Source of the DNA: Enterococcus_D entomosocium
GTDB taxonomy: Bacteria; Bacillota; Bacilli; Lactobacillales; Enterococcaceae
Strand: one strand, 5' to 3'
DNA length: 64,000 bases
NCBI RefSeq assembly: GCF_030441895.1
Contig: NZ_JARJAS010000002.1
The notes beneath the pieces were generated by a model. The model ran no database searches. It was not told the origin of the DNA and was given only the letters and a program-made list of their open reading frames with translations. Made by a program: the position numbers and the translations under genes. Each line of letters opens with the position of its first letter. Position 1 is the stretch's first letter. Of this stretch, positions 40,121 through 49,037 are shown piece by piece.

Positions 40121-41033
40121 ATCATTAAGCGTCTTTGATGAATACGACAACGATTTTTTATACTGTGAGGCCATCATAAAAAAGCATTCGAAAAACTTTC
40201 ATACCGCCTTTTCTCAATTGCCAAAAGACAAAGCACGCGCCGTCTATGCCGTCTACGCCTTTTGTCGACGTGCCGATGATGCCGTCGATGAAAAGCAAGA
40301 CCCATTGTTGATCGAAGCCATGAAAAAACGCTTGGAAAAAATACAAGAACTATTAACCGGCGATGCGATCGACTTGCCGCAAGCCATCAAGGAAGAAGAT
40401 CCTGATGAAGCCATTTGGCGGGCATTGACCCTTTCTTTCCAACAGTTTGACCTACAGTTTCAGCCCTTTTTCGATCTATTGGTGGGACAAAAACAAGACC
40501 TTGACTTCCAGCAGCCCACCTCTGAAAAAGAGCTTTCCGACTATAGTTACTACGTAGCCGGCAGTGTGGGTCTGATGCTCTTGCCGATTCTCTCACAAAC
40601 AGCCGCTGCGATTCAAGAGCCCGCCATAAAATTGGGTGAAGCGATGCAACGCACCAATATTTTACGTGATATTGGCGAGGATCTGCGAATGGGCCGCATC
40701 TATTTGCCACAAACGGTCTTGGCGCAATTCAACCTTTCGCGAGAGGCATTAGCAGCTGGCAATCAAAACCAGCAGTTTATCGAGATGTGGGAACACGAAG
40801 CGCAACTTGCTGAGACGCTTTATCAGGAATCTTTTGTCATGATGCCGCAAATCGATGAAGATTGCCGTGAAGCTCTATTAGCAGCTGCTTTGATCTATCG
40901 GGAAATCTTGACCGTGATCCGCAAAAACAACTATCAAGTATTTGCTGAAAAAACAGCGGTACCGAAACAACGGAAAATCCAACTTTTGTTTACCGCGAAA
41001 AAAATGCTTCGTCAGGAACGTTGGGAGGGCTGA
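40110..41033 (+). CDS. crtM: Dehydrosqualene (diapophytoene) synthase
   Basis: 307-residue squalene/phytoene synthase-family enzyme that joins two farnesyl diphosphates head to head. The two Asp-rich motifs are visible: RRADDAVDE near residue 55 and NILRDIGEDLRMGRIYLP near 190. It opens with a CEAIIKKHSKNFHTAF helix. It supplies substrate for CrtN encoded just upstream. The stop codon lies three bases before the TetR start, so regulator and enzymes are co-expressed. Confidence 0.93.
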   Translation: MTVKSLSVFDEYDNDFLYCEAIIKKHSKNFHTAFSQLPKDKARAVYAVYAFCRRADDAVDEKQDPLLIEAMKKRLEKIQELLTGDAIDLPQAIKEEDPDEAIWRALTLSFQQFDLQFQPFFDLLVGQKQDLDFQQPTSEKELSDYSYYVAGSVGLMLLPILSQTAAAIQEPAIKLGEAMQRTNILRDIGEDLRMGRIYLPQTVLAQFNLSREALAAGNQNQQFIEMWEHEAQLAETLYQESFVMMPQIDEDCREALLAAALIYREILTVIRKNNYQVFAEKTAVPKQRKIQLLFTAKKMLRQERWEG

Positions 41034-41035
41034 CT

Positions 41036-41596
41036 TTGAACTTGCGAGAAAAAATATTACGAGTCGCAGAAAACCTGTTTATGCAGCAGGGGTATCAAGC
41101 AACTTCTACTAGACAGATCGCAGAAGCCGTCGGCATCACCCAACCCAATCTTTATTATCACTTCAAAGGCAAAGAAGCCATCTATTATGAAGTGATGGTC
41201 TCTTTGGCACAAGAGGTTTCTGGAAAACTAAATCAGACTGTTGAAGATACTTCCTTGACGATCTCTGAAAAAATCTTAAACATGTTTCTTTTTTTAAGAA
41301 GTCGGCATCGCATCAATTTTTATATGATGATGCACGACATTCAGCATACCGTTTCTGAGGACACTTCAAAAAAACTGTACTTGCTTTGGCGGAAAAATTA
41401 CAAAGAACCGTTTCTTGACTTGTTCCGTCGCAGTGATTCCAATCTTCGTTCGGATGTCGATCCAGAATTTGTTACCAGCCAGTTGTTAGTGCTGATGGCG
41501 GCTCACTTGGACTCACCGGGAAAAGAAGACAAAATGCCAGAAGCGATCGATTTGTTTTTATTCGGTGCACTAGGCAGTGGGCCAATTGCGAAATAG
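41036..41596 (+). CDS. TetR-family regulator (possibly FhtR-like heme sensor)
   Basis: 186 residues. The N-terminal helix-turn-helix is LREKILRVAENLFMQQGYQATSTRQIAEAVGITQPNLYYHFKGKEAIYYE split over helices 1-3. The C-terminal ligand domain has an HRINFYMMMHDIQH segment with several His residues that could bind heme. The start is TTG at 41036, seven bases after GGGAGG. Another in-frame TTG at 41021 overlaps that site. It is last in the hrtBA-crtNM operon, and the operon promoter carries a palindrome like that of FhtR, so negative autoregulation is likely. Ligand identity is inference. Confidence 0.82.
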   Translation: MNLREKILRVAENLFMQQGYQATSTRQIAEAVGITQPNLYYHFKGKEAIYYEVMVSLAQEVSGKLNQTVEDTSLTISEKILNMFLFLRSRHRINFYMMMHDIQHTVSEDTSKKLYLLWRKNYKEPFLDLFRRSDSNLRSDVDPEFVTSQLLVLMAAHLDSPGKEDKMPEAIDLFLFGALGSGPIAK

Positions 41597-41695
41597 CGAG
41601 TCCAATTGGGTAATGCGCGAGAAAAATTATTAGACGAATTTCTGACAATCGCGTACACTGATCCTGTAAACTGGAACATAAAAGGATGGATGTAC

Positions 41696-42274
41696 ATGTC
41701 AAAAAATCGAATCGAAGCCTTTACGGATGCGGTCATTGCGATCGTAATGACCTTATTAGTACTGGAATTGCACCAGCCCGAAGGCGATACCTTTGCTTCT
41801 TTTTTAGGAGTGGAACAGCAATTTATTATTTATTTGATCAGCTTTGTGATGTTAGCGATCTACTGGAACAATCACCATCATCTATTTCAAGTAGTATCTA
41901 AAATTGACGGTTGGACCTTGTGGGCGAATCATTTATTGATCCTGGCACTAACCCTCTTTCCTTTTGTAACGTCATGGGTCAGTCGTTATCCAGTCGCTCT
42001 TGCCCCTCAGCTGCTATACGGGTCTGTCATTTTATTGACGGATTTCAGCTATTTCCTTGTAGGAAAGTCTTTGGTGCGTGCCAACCCTGACAATCAAGCC
42101 ATCGTAGAACTGTTTCGCGGATACAAGAAACTCTACTTTACGTTGTTTATCAACGTGCTGGCATTGCTCCTCGGCTGGCTGGTCCATCCACTACTTATCA
42201 TCACGCTGGATAGTCTCGTGCTATTGTTGTGGGTGATCCCTGAGAAAAAAGTAGAAACCTTTTTAAAACAATAA
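41696..42274 (+). CDS. TMEM175-family (DUF1211) potassium channel-like protein
   Basis: 192-residue membrane protein with about six helices. The first helix has the diagnostic RIEAFTDAVIAIVMTLLVLEL (R-x-x-x-F-[S/T]-D pattern that forms the pore in bacterial TMEM175 channels). IYWNNHHHLFQVV follows at the second or third helix. Bacterial members conduct K+ weakly selectively. I use the ATG at 41696 after AAAGGATGG. A longer frame start at 41606 has no ribosome binding site. It has a separate short upstream region after the TetR gene (a TTAGAC/TACACT pair is a weak promoter candidate) and ends in a very large hairpin. Confidence 0.8.
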   Translation: MSKNRIEAFTDAVIAIVMTLLVLELHQPEGDTFASFLGVEQQFIIYLISFVMLAIYWNNHHHLFQVVSKIDGWTLWANHLLILALTLFPFVTSWVSRYPVALAPQLLYGSVILLTDFSYFLVGKSLVRANPDNQAIVELFRGYKKLYFTLFINVLALLLGWLVHPLLIITLDSLVLLLWVIPEKKVETFLKQ

Positions 42275-42380
42275 AAACACTTGCGGTCTTCTCCTAAAAT
42301 CGATGGATGATTGCGCAAAAGCAGCCGATTGTTCTGCTTTTGCGCAGTTATCCATCAAGAGAAGGACGCAAGTGTTTTTT
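42273..42380. terminator. Large nested palindromic terminator
   Basis: Outer arms AACACTTGCG/CGCAAGTGTT (with A5 and T6 outside), then TTCTC/GAAG pairing, then GATGGAT/ATCCATC, then an inner perfect pair GCGCAAAAGCAG/CTGCTTTTGCGC. About 108 bases fold on themselves. It serves convergent genes on both strands. Confidence 0.85.
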
Positions 42381-43385
42381 CTAGCGAATCAAGTCTTTTC
42401 CTGGTGCCTGTAAGACTTGTTCCACTTGTTCTTTGGTGGTTAATGGGACATCTCCCAGCATCGTATGAGCCAATACAGCATTCGTGATTGCAAAATCAGC
42501 GGTGCGTTGGAGCGACCATTTTTCGGCATAGCCTAATAATACACCAGCGGCATAGGCATCCCCTGCCCCGATCCGATCCAATACTTGCAGCAGCTGCGGT
42601 GCCGTTTCATAGGCATCCTGCGCCGTAATGATTCTTCCACTGATAAATTGCTTGTCTTCCACGGCTAGACGGCGTGTCCCGCAGAACCATTCTAGTTGAT
42701 ACTGGTCAATAAAGGATTGGATCAACGCAAGCTCGGCGCCTTCTGTTTCCTCTAAGGGATATGCCAGCAGCTCCTCCAAGTCACGGACAGAGCCGAAAAC
42801 TAGATCAGAATAAGGTAGAATCGTTTCATACCGTTGTTTTAGTACCTCACGATTTAATTCTTCATTCAAGCTTGGGCGGAAGTTAAAATCAAAGCAGACG
42901 CGAATCTGCTTTACATGGGCCTGTTTCGCCAAAGCCAATGCAGTTTGCCAGGTTCTCTCAGTCAAACTAAGAGAGATCCCGCAAATATGAATGAGATCGA
43001 CTGTTTCTAGAAATCCATCGATGGCATATTCTTCTGGACCTGAAACGCCAAAGGAACTATGATGGCGATTTTGATAAGTCACGTAAGTCGGACGAGCGCC
43101 GTAGCCGATTTCGGCGAAATAACTGCCGATATGGCTGTATTTTTTGCCAACAAATGCTGTTTGAATCCCATAAGAACGCAAGCTGGCTTTCGCCGTATCC
43201 CCTAAACGGTTGGCTGGCACTTGTGTCAGCATCGAGGTGGTCAAGCCGAAATGCGCCAAATTACCTAACAGATTGACCCCTGTTCCTGTAAAATCCATCC
43301 GCAAAGAGTGGGTCTGTTCCAGTGTTCGATATTCTGGTGGCGTCAATCGCATCATTACCTCACCGTAAGCACCGATCCGCATCAT
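42381..43385 (-). CDS. kdgK: 2-keto-3-deoxygluconate kinase (PfkB family)
   Basis: 334-residue PfkB sugar kinase. The KDG-kinase type start GAYGEVMMRLTPPEYRTLEQ and FTGTGVNLLGNLAHFG form the substrate side. VLDRIGAGDAYAAGVLLGY is the ATP/anion-hole signature with catalytic Asp. It would make 2-keto-3-deoxy-6-phosphogluconate (KDPG). It is the last gene of the long leftward operon beginning at 49021, next to the gene for the matching aldolase. Together with the ammonia-lyase this fits deamination of free D-glucosaminate to KDG. Ends directly at the nested terminator at 42273. Confidence 0.82.
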   Translation of the reverse strand: MMRIGAYGEVMMRLTPPEYRTLEQTHSLRMDFTGTGVNLLGNLAHFGLTTSMLTQVPANRLGDTAKASLRSYGIQTAFVGKKYSHIGSYFAEIGYGARPTYVTYQNRHHSSFGVSGPEEYAIDGFLETVDLIHICGISLSLTERTWQTALALAKQAHVKQIRVCFDFNFRPSLNEELNREVLKQRYETILPYSDLVFGSVRDLEELLAYPLEETEGAELALIQSFIDQYQLEWFCGTRRLAVEDKQFISGRIITAQDAYETAPQLLQVLDRIGAGDAYAAGVLLGYAEKWSLQRTADFAITNAVLAHTMLGDVPLTTKEQVEQVLQAPGKDLIR

Positions 43386-43394
43386 TGATCCCCC

Positions 43395-44144
43395 CTATTT
43401 GGCTGCTGCCAACACCTTTTTCGTCATTTCTGCTAATGTCTGTACATCTTCAGGGCGTGTGTCCCCTGTTTCGCCATCGATGATCGAGCTGTAAATATGT
43501 GGAATGATTTTTTTTACTCCTGCATCAACAGCGATCTGCAAGATTTCTTCAAAGTTTTCTAAATCGATGCCGCCGGTCGGTTCCAAATAAAAATCATTCG
43601 CAGCACAAGCCTCTGCTACTGCTTGATACTCTGCTTTATGAGCCAACCCTTTCATTGGAAAATACTTGATAGAACTAGCGCCCATATCTTTTAATAAAGC
43701 GATCGCTGTTTCGACGGGGACTTCTGCAGCTAGAGTTTGTGAACTCAATGGTCCAGTAGCAATATTGACATAGCCGACTTTTCCCGTTGGTGAAACAAGG
43801 GCATTGACGATCGTTTCAGATTGTCCTAACAAAGCTCGTGAGGTCCCTGCCCCCGTGAACACTTGGTTAACATGCTGTGGTTGAAGAACAGCGGAAATTC
43901 GGGAGACCATTTCACTTTGATTGGGGTCGCCAGCACCAAGCCCTACAGAAAGGGCATTATTTGTTGCCGCTTGATAGTTCTTCATGTCAGCGATAGCCGC
44001 CTCATCACTATCATAGTTTTTTGATAAAACACCTAGGACGATGTTGCCCTCTGCTGCTTCGTAACAAGCTTTCGCATTTTCAATAGAGTTTGCTAACACA
44101 TTCAGACAGACACGGTCAGCGAAATAATTGGGTGAAGTTTTCAT
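43395..44144 (-). CDS. KDPG-type aldolase (DgaF-like)
   Basis: 249-residue protein of the KDGP aldolase family, as DgaF of the Salmonella D-glucosaminate pathway. TIM-barrel features include the FTGAGTSRALLGQ loop, the Schiff-base Lys candidate in SSIKYFPMKG, FYLEPTGGIDLENF and IIPHIYSSIIDGETGDTRP. Splits 2-keto-3-deoxy-6-phosphogluconate into pyruvate and glyceraldehyde-3-phosphate. It overlaps the DgaE-like gene by four bases and is followed by kdgK. The family match is good. The exact stereochemistry (gluconate or galactonate form) cannot be read from sequence. Confidence 0.82.
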   Translation of the reverse strand: MKTSPNYFADRVCLNVLANSIENAKACYEAAEGNIVLGVLSKNYDSDEAAIADMKNYQAATNNALSVGLGAGDPNQSEMVSRISAVLQPQHVNQVFTGAGTSRALLGQSETIVNALVSPTGKVGYVNIATGPLSSQTLAAEVPVETAIALLKDMGASSIKYFPMKGLAHKAEYQAVAEACAANDFYLEPTGGIDLENFEEILQIAVDAGVKKIIPHIYSSIIDGETGDTRPEDVQTLAEMTKKVLAAAK

Positions 44145-45247
44145 TTTTGGGTTGCTCCTAACATAATTTCTTGTAAGCGATCGGTGATCACTGCCATTTC
44201 TTGTTCATTGACTGCTCGGATATCAAATTCAATAATGCCGTTATTGGCTTGGTATTCACGGGTATAAATCGCTGGCTCTCCCGCTTTTAGCGCGTCGATC
44301 ACTGCTTTGGCACTTGGTTCTTTCACTTTAACACTCGCTCGATAAATGTCTCTGCCGGCGCTGTCTTGAACGATTTTTGCTTCGAAACCAGTGATTTCAT
44401 TGATTGCCGCAATAAATGGTTGTAGGCGCTCTTGCATCGAAGCGCCAGATTCTGTTCCCTCCGTTAGATAATCCGTCACGGCTTGGGTAAATCCGAGAAT
44501 ATTGTCTTTACCGATTTTCATTGCTCGACCAATACCTTTGGATTGCAGGCGCACCCAAGAGACATAGGGCTGCTTGCCGATCACTAAGCCAGCACTTGGT
44601 CCTGACAGTGCTTTCGCACCTGAATAGATCACTAAATCAGCACCTGCTTGGGTATAGGCAAACAAATCTTCCTCAGCAGCCGCATCAACGATCAATGGAA
44701 GATCGTGTGCCTTGGCAACTTGGGCCGTTTCTGCTACCGTCAGCATACTTTTTTGAACGGTATGATGACTCTTTATGTAGAGGATCCCCGCCGTTTCGGG
44801 CGTAATCATCTGTTCAATGTGCTCGGGTGTGCACATATTGGCATAGCCTGCTTCTACGACTTTTCCGCCGCCTTGCGCCACCATCACTTCCACCGGTGTG
44901 CCATAATCTACGTTGTGGCCTTTGGGCAAAATGATCTCCCGCTTGCTGATTTTCTCACTGTATGGGTGGTACAAATGATAGCTGTCTCCTTGACCGATGA
45001 GTGCCGCCACTGATTGGGCGATTCCCGCCGAAGCGGAAGAAACGATTTGCGCATCTTCCGTTTTCAACAATTTTGCTAAATAGGCACCGGTTTTTTCTGC
45101 TAGATCTGCCATTTCAAAGAAATGCTCCCCGCCATAGCACTGGGCTGCAAGCACGCCTTCGCTGACTTTCGAGACACCTAGAATCGTCATTTTGCCAGAA
45201 GCATTGATGACTTCTTTCAAGCCTAATTCTTCAATATTCAGTGTCAA
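44141..45247 (-). CDS. DgaE-like PLP-dependent ammonia-lyase (SelA fold)
   Basis: 368-residue PLP enzyme of the SelA-like group that includes DgaE, D-glucosaminate-6-phosphate ammonia-lyase. It opens LGLKEVINASGKMTILGVS, with IVSSASAGIAQSVAALIG for PLP phosphate, PLIVDAAAEEDLFAY for the pyridine Asp, and the Lys in VIYSGAKALSGPSAGLVIG. It would eliminate ammonia from a 2-amino-2-deoxy-aldonate to give a 2-keto-3-deoxy sugar acid. Overlaps the amidohydrolase gene by 17 bases and the aldolase gene by four. Whether its substrate is phosphorylated is unknown. The kdgK neighbour argues for the free acid. Confidence 0.82.
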   Translation of the reverse strand: MTLNIEELGLKEVINASGKMTILGVSKVSEGVLAAQCYGGEHFFEMADLAEKTGAYLAKLLKTEDAQIVSSASAGIAQSVAALIGQGDSYHLYHPYSEKISKREIILPKGHNVDYGTPVEVMVAQGGGKVVEAGYANMCTPEHIEQMITPETAGILYIKSHHTVQKSMLTVAETAQVAKAHDLPLIVDAAAEEDLFAYTQAGADLVIYSGAKALSGPSAGLVIGKQPYVSWVRLQSKGIGRAMKIGKDNILGFTQAVTDYLTEGTESGASMQERLQPFIAAINEITGFEAKIVQDSAGRDIYRASVKVKEPSAKAVIDALKAGEPAIYTREYQANNGIIEFDIRAVNEQEMAVITDRLQEIMLGATQK

Positions 45248-46343
45248 AAAGTTCCCCTCCTATCACCGCTTTTTGCGGCACGATCTGTTGTGTCGTGATT
45301 CGGCGATTGCCGTTAGAATCCGTCAATTCCTTTTCGCCCTCTTCAAAGCGGAAAATCGTAAAATCAGCATCATATCCCAATGCGATCTCGCCTTTGTTCT
45401 GTAAATGAAATTGCTTCGCAGGGGCACTGGTCACCTTCTCGATGATCTCACGCCAATCATACCCTACGACCGCTAATTTTTCCATAGTCGTCGCTAAATC
45501 AAAAACAGGTCCATTGGTACGATTGCGGATGTAGATATCCGTACTAATGGAAGAAGCCTTTAGCTGATTGGCAAAGGCCGTCTCCGCCACGTCAAAATTG
45601 AAACTGTCTGTCCCATGACCAATATCGAAGACCAAGCCTTTTTCATAGGCAGCAAAGACGAAAGGCTTGATGGTTTGGTTCGTCTGATCCAAAATCCCAT
45701 TGGCTTTGCCGTTAAAGCAATGGGTCACCACATCACCTGCTTCCAATTCAGCGAGAATCTCTGCTAAATTCGGTGGTGCTGAACCAATATGGACCATCAG
45801 AGGCAACGGTTGATTTTCAGCTTGGATCGCTTTGGCTAATTTCAACGGCGTGATACCATTTTCGCCGATCACCGTTTTACTCATTCGGGCTTTGATCCCG
45901 ACGATAAAGTCAGGAAACTTCTGCAACGCTTCTTTGACCAATTCTTTTTTGACTTTTGACAGATCCGCAAGTTCATCCTGCTCTACGATCCCCCATTTGG
46001 AAATATTGACTAAAGCAAAGACATTGGTTTTGGCTTCTTTGGCTAAATCATAAAACCGATGGATATTTTCGGCGCCAGTCGTCCCCGCATCGATAACGGT
46101 CGTGACGCCTTGTTTGACACCGATCTCGTCTGGATAATCATAATAGAGCGTCATTTCCTCGAAACAATGGACATGGTCATCGATCCAACCAGCTGACAAG
46201 AACTCCCCTTCTGCTAAGGTCAGCTCTTGTTTCGCCTGCTCCTTCAACGTGGGTGCCAAAGCAGTGATTTTGCCGTCTTGAACCCCAATATCAAATACTT
46301 CTTCATCGATCGTGCGGGCTTGACGAATAATCAAATCAAACAT
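45231..46343 (-). CDS. Amidohydrolase/deacetylase-family metallohydrolase (COG3964-like)
   Basis: 370-residue amidohydrolase-superfamily enzyme of the group often mislabelled dihydroorotase (E. faecalis EF0837 type). The metal ligands fit: H-x-H in WIDDHVHCFEEM, Lys in FIVGIKARMS (candidate carboxylated lysine), His in LMVHIGSAP and VVTHCFNGK, and Asp in VFDIGHGTDSF. Position in the operon, before an amino-acid-sugar ammonia-lyase, suggests that it removes the N-acetyl group from an N-acetyl-aminoaldonate. That is inference. Four bases separate it from the DUF871 gene. Confidence 0.8.
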   Translation of the reverse strand: MFDLIIRQARTIDEEVFDIGVQDGKITALAPTLKEQAKQELTLAEGEFLSAGWIDDHVHCFEEMTLYYDYPDEIGVKQGVTTVIDAGTTGAENIHRFYDLAKEAKTNVFALVNISKWGIVEQDELADLSKVKKELVKEALQKFPDFIVGIKARMSKTVIGENGITPLKLAKAIQAENQPLPLMVHIGSAPPNLAEILAELEAGDVVTHCFNGKANGILDQTNQTIKPFVFAAYEKGLVFDIGHGTDSFNFDVAETAFANQLKASSISTDIYIRNRTNGPVFDLATTMEKLAVVGYDWREIIEKVTSAPAKQFHLQNKGEIALGYDADFTIFRFEEGEKELTDSNGNRRITTQQIVPQKAVIGGELFDTEY

Positions 46344-46347
46344 TTCG

Positions 46348-47442
46348 TTACACCTTCCTCTCTGTGAAAGTGAATTTCGACCAAGGATGGATAAAGGGCA
46401 GCAGAACTAACTCTTGTTCGACGATCGAACCGATTTTATTTTTTCGTGGGTCTGAGTGAGGCTCTAGCACTACTTGCAGCTCGTTTTTGTACTTGCCAAA
46501 ACGATCATTGCCGATCACAACATCCCCTCGTTGAAAGACTCCTTCGTGGTCATGAGCAGGATTGTCATGGTTCTTATACTTTTTACGAACTTCTGTGGAA
46601 CGGATCATCCGATCGGTGATGTCGCCTCGACGGTAATGCTGCTCGTCCAGGGCGATTTGGCGTTCAACTTCATTGATTTCAGGAACAAATTCAATCGCAA
46701 ATGCGGTCTGGTAGCGATCAATCGCTCCTAGTGCCGCCAATTCTGCTTCCGAAGCATAAGCATTGCCGATAATGACATCATCAATCAAGCCTGTGGCAAA
46801 CAAATGCTTTGCGGCAGTTTCTACAGGCATTCTTCGGTGCATTTCTAAGGTCGGTAAGCCATCATTGATATCCCAAGGTCCGATCGTTCCCGTTTGAGAA
46901 GAGATAAATGCGGCGGTTCGAATGCCTTTTTCCTTGAAACGACGACTGCATTTTTCAAAGAAATCATAGGGTAAGGCAGTCCCTTCTTGCGGATAGAAAT
47001 TGTGGCAGCCGTATAAGTAAGGAATGTTGGCTTGATAGGTCAAAATATTGTCTAAATACGCCACATCATTGCTCATATTCAATTCAACAGCTAAACCAAA
47101 GGGATTATAGGTCAACATCGCTTCTTTGTTGCCGTCAAAACCTAAATCTAAACGAATTCCATCGGCACCTAGTTCATGGAAAAAGGTCAAATCATCATAG
47201 GAGATGCCTAGTTCAGAAAAGATGGCTGGTGCCACGTCTAAAATCGTTTCATAGCCTAATCCTTTGGCAAAATCAATCAACGCTTTAAATTTTTTCTGCA
47301 CGTTTTCTTTGCCGTCACTCACTTCCAACATACTCATAAAAATGCGGCTAAAGCCATAATCATGGGCTAATTGCAGATAGGCTTTATCTGTTTCAAAATC
47401 ACTGTGATCGGGATACACCGATACTCCTAGTTTTCTTTTCAA
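46348..47442 (-). CDS. DUF871/MupG-like 6-phospho-glycosidase (TIM barrel)
   Basis: 364-residue protein of the DUF871 family, whose characterised member MupG cleaves MurNAc-6-phosphate-GlcNAc. It opens KLGVSVYPDHSDFETDKAYL. The barrel region has FSRIFMSMLEV, TILDVAPAIFSELG, LGADGIRLDLGF and GCHNFYPQEGTALPY. The C-terminal part (RSTEVRKKY onward, with GDVVIGNDRFGKYKNELQV) is the accessory domain. It probably hydrolyses a PTS-imported 6-phospho-disaccharide. No murQ etherase is present, so MurNAc itself is not the likely substrate. One base separates it from the small membrane-protein gene. Confidence 0.8.
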   Translation of the reverse strand: MKRKLGVSVYPDHSDFETDKAYLQLAHDYGFSRIFMSMLEVSDGKENVQKKFKALIDFAKGLGYETILDVAPAIFSELGISYDDLTFFHELGADGIRLDLGFDGNKEAMLTYNPFGLAVELNMSNDVAYLDNILTYQANIPYLYGCHNFYPQEGTALPYDFFEKCSRRFKEKGIRTAAFISSQTGTIGPWDINDGLPTLEMHRRMPVETAAKHLFATGLIDDVIIGNAYASEAELAALGAIDRYQTAFAIEFVPEINEVERQIALDEQHYRRGDITDRMIRSTEVRKKYKNHDNPAHDHEGVFQRGDVVIGNDRFGKYKNELQVVLEPHSDPRKNKIGSIVEQELVLLPFIHPWSKFTFTERKV

Positions 47443-47443
47443 C

Positions 47444-47695
47444 TTATCTCATCCTCATTTCTTCATAAAAAGCAGTAAAACGTGTCAGTAAAAGCGAACT
47501 GCAAACAATCGTCGCCGTCATCGTCAAAAATGGTCCCCACGGAAACTGACGGCTCAGTAGGATCGCTGCAGCAACGCCAAGAATCCCGAACAAAAGCATC
47601 CGCCAAAACGGCACTTCTTGAATTTTTTTCCCTTGTGCTGATTTTGTTAACCAAATTTGATAACCCAAAAATAAACAAATGGCATAAATCCCCAT
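47444..47695 (-). CDS. Small membrane protein paired with EIIC (83 residues)
   Basis: Unrecognised 83-residue protein with three likely membrane helices (about residues 3-16, 30-45 and 52-70) and a charged C-terminus (TAFYEEMRMR). It lies 27 bases after the EIIC gene and one base before the DUF871 gene. A protein of the same size and place follows the other EIIC gene (49162-49416). The repeated pairing suggests a partner or accessory of the EIIC permease. No homology beyond hydrophobic pattern could be read by eye. Confidence 0.7.
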   Translation of the reverse strand: MGIYAICLFLGYQIWLTKSAQGKKIQEVPFWRMLLFGILGVAAAILLSRQFPWGPFLTMTATIVCSSLLLTRFTAFYEEMRMR

Positions 47696-47722
47696 GTTTG
47701 CACCTCACTCTTTTTGTTTTGC

Positions 47723-49021
47723 TTAAGCGGCTGTTTCTTCTTCTTGCTCTCGGGCAATCTGTTGTTTCTCAAAGACTTTAAAGAATGGGTAATAGATTGC
47801 GAGTGTGATAAAGAAGTTGACGATCACTAAAATCGCTGCTGCGATACTCCAGTCCGTACTCATCCAGGCGGCGATTGGTGCTGGAATGGCAAACCCAAGT
47901 CTGGCAGCCATCATCGGTACAACACCGGTAATGGTAGCGAAGTAAGAAATCGTTGTCGTAATCAACGGTGCCACCAAGAAAGGAATACCTAAGATTGGGT
48001 TCATTACGATCGGTGCACCGAAAATCACTGGTTCATTGATATTGAATAGGCCTGGCAAGATGGACAAACGTCCCAATTGTTTCAAGTATTTTGATTTGGA
48101 GAAGAAGAACAAAACGACCAACGCTAAGGTCGTACCGGCTCCACCGATCCACACGAACCATTGTAAAAATTGTTCTGTAAAAATATTAGGCAATTCATGC
48201 GCATTGCCAGATGCTTGGAAGGCTTCCATATTTTCAGCAATGGAAATATCCCAAAATGGACGAATGACAGGACCCATGATGGCTGGTCCATGAATCCCCA
48301 GTACCCAGAAGAAACAGATCAAGAAGACAGTCAATAAACCACCAAACAAGCTGTTACCCGCTAGCACGTCTTTTAACGGCATCAACAAATTACTTAAAAA
48401 GCCATTGATATCAAAACCAAGCATATGACGGATCACCCAGAATAAAATCAGGATCGCTCCACCGGGAATCAACGCCATGAATGAATTCGTCACTTCTGGC
48501 GGCACACCATCTGGCATTTTGATGGTGATGTTTTTTACGATAAAGAAACGATAGATTTCAACGGACAAGATTGCCGTAACGATCGCGCCAAACAAAGAGC
48601 CGGAGCCTAGGTTGGCCACATTGATATAACGTCCGGCATCAATGATACCTTTCACAGAATCAAAGACTCGCAACGGTGGTGCAGCGGTTACAAGAAAGGA
48701 CATCGTTGCTAAAATACCCGCAGTCAATGAATCCAGCTTGTAGCTTTTGGCTAGCGATGAAGCAATCCCATACGTTGCATATAATGCCAATAATCCGACT
48801 GTATAACGAAATGGAATATCCAAAACTTCCCGATACGGTTCGATCACCGCAGCGACCGATTCAATGGGGAAATTCAGCAAAATCGTAAAGAACGACCCAA
48901 CGATCGTTAATGGTAAAGTAGCGATGATCCCCTTTCGAATCGCTACCATGTGCCGTTGCATCCCCACTTTATTTGCAATCGGCATCAATTTCTGTTCAAT
49001 AAATTCTACAAACCCTTTCAT
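47723..49021 (-). CDS. PTS EIIC permease, lactose/cellobiose type (copy 1)
   Basis: 432-residue EIIC of the lactose/N,N'-diacetylchitobiose/cellobiose family with about ten helices. It opens FVEFIEQKLMPIANKVGMQRHMVAIRKGI. The substrate loop is GRLSILPGLFNINEPVIFGAPIVMNP, with the family's NEPVIFG motif, preceded by FWVLGIHGPAIMGPVIRPFW. It transports and phosphorylates a beta-linked disaccharide with EIIA and EIIB made elsewhere, since neither is encoded here. It starts the operon that contains DUF871, amidohydrolase, ammonia-lyase, aldolase and kinase genes, so it probably brings in their substrate. Confidence 0.92.
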   Translation of the reverse strand: MKGFVEFIEQKLMPIANKVGMQRHMVAIRKGIIATLPLTIVGSFFTILLNFPIESVAAVIEPYREVLDIPFRYTVGLLALYATYGIASSLAKSYKLDSLTAGILATMSFLVTAAPPLRVFDSVKGIIDAGRYINVANLGSGSLFGAIVTAILSVEIYRFFIVKNITIKMPDGVPPEVTNSFMALIPGGAILILFWVIRHMLGFDINGFLSNLLMPLKDVLAGNSLFGGLLTVFLICFFWVLGIHGPAIMGPVIRPFWDISIAENMEAFQASGNAHELPNIFTEQFLQWFVWIGGAGTTLALVVLFFFSKSKYLKQLGRLSILPGLFNINEPVIFGAPIVMNPILGIPFLVAPLITTTISYFATITGVVPMMAARLGFAIPAPIAAWMSTDWSIAAAILVIVNFFITLAIYYPFFKVFEKQQIAREQEEETAA

Positions 49022-49037
49022 AATTGCCTCCTTAGTT

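Noticed and set aside
41606..42274. Longer start for the TMEM175-like protein
   Set aside because: The extra 30 residues have no ribosome binding site and precede the conserved R-x-x-x-F-T-D helix by an unusual soluble stretch.
46348..47442. MurNAc (peptidoglycan recycling) role for the DUF871 gene
   Set aside because: No murQ etherase or MurNAc-type EIIBC is present. The neighbours are amino-aldonate enzymes.
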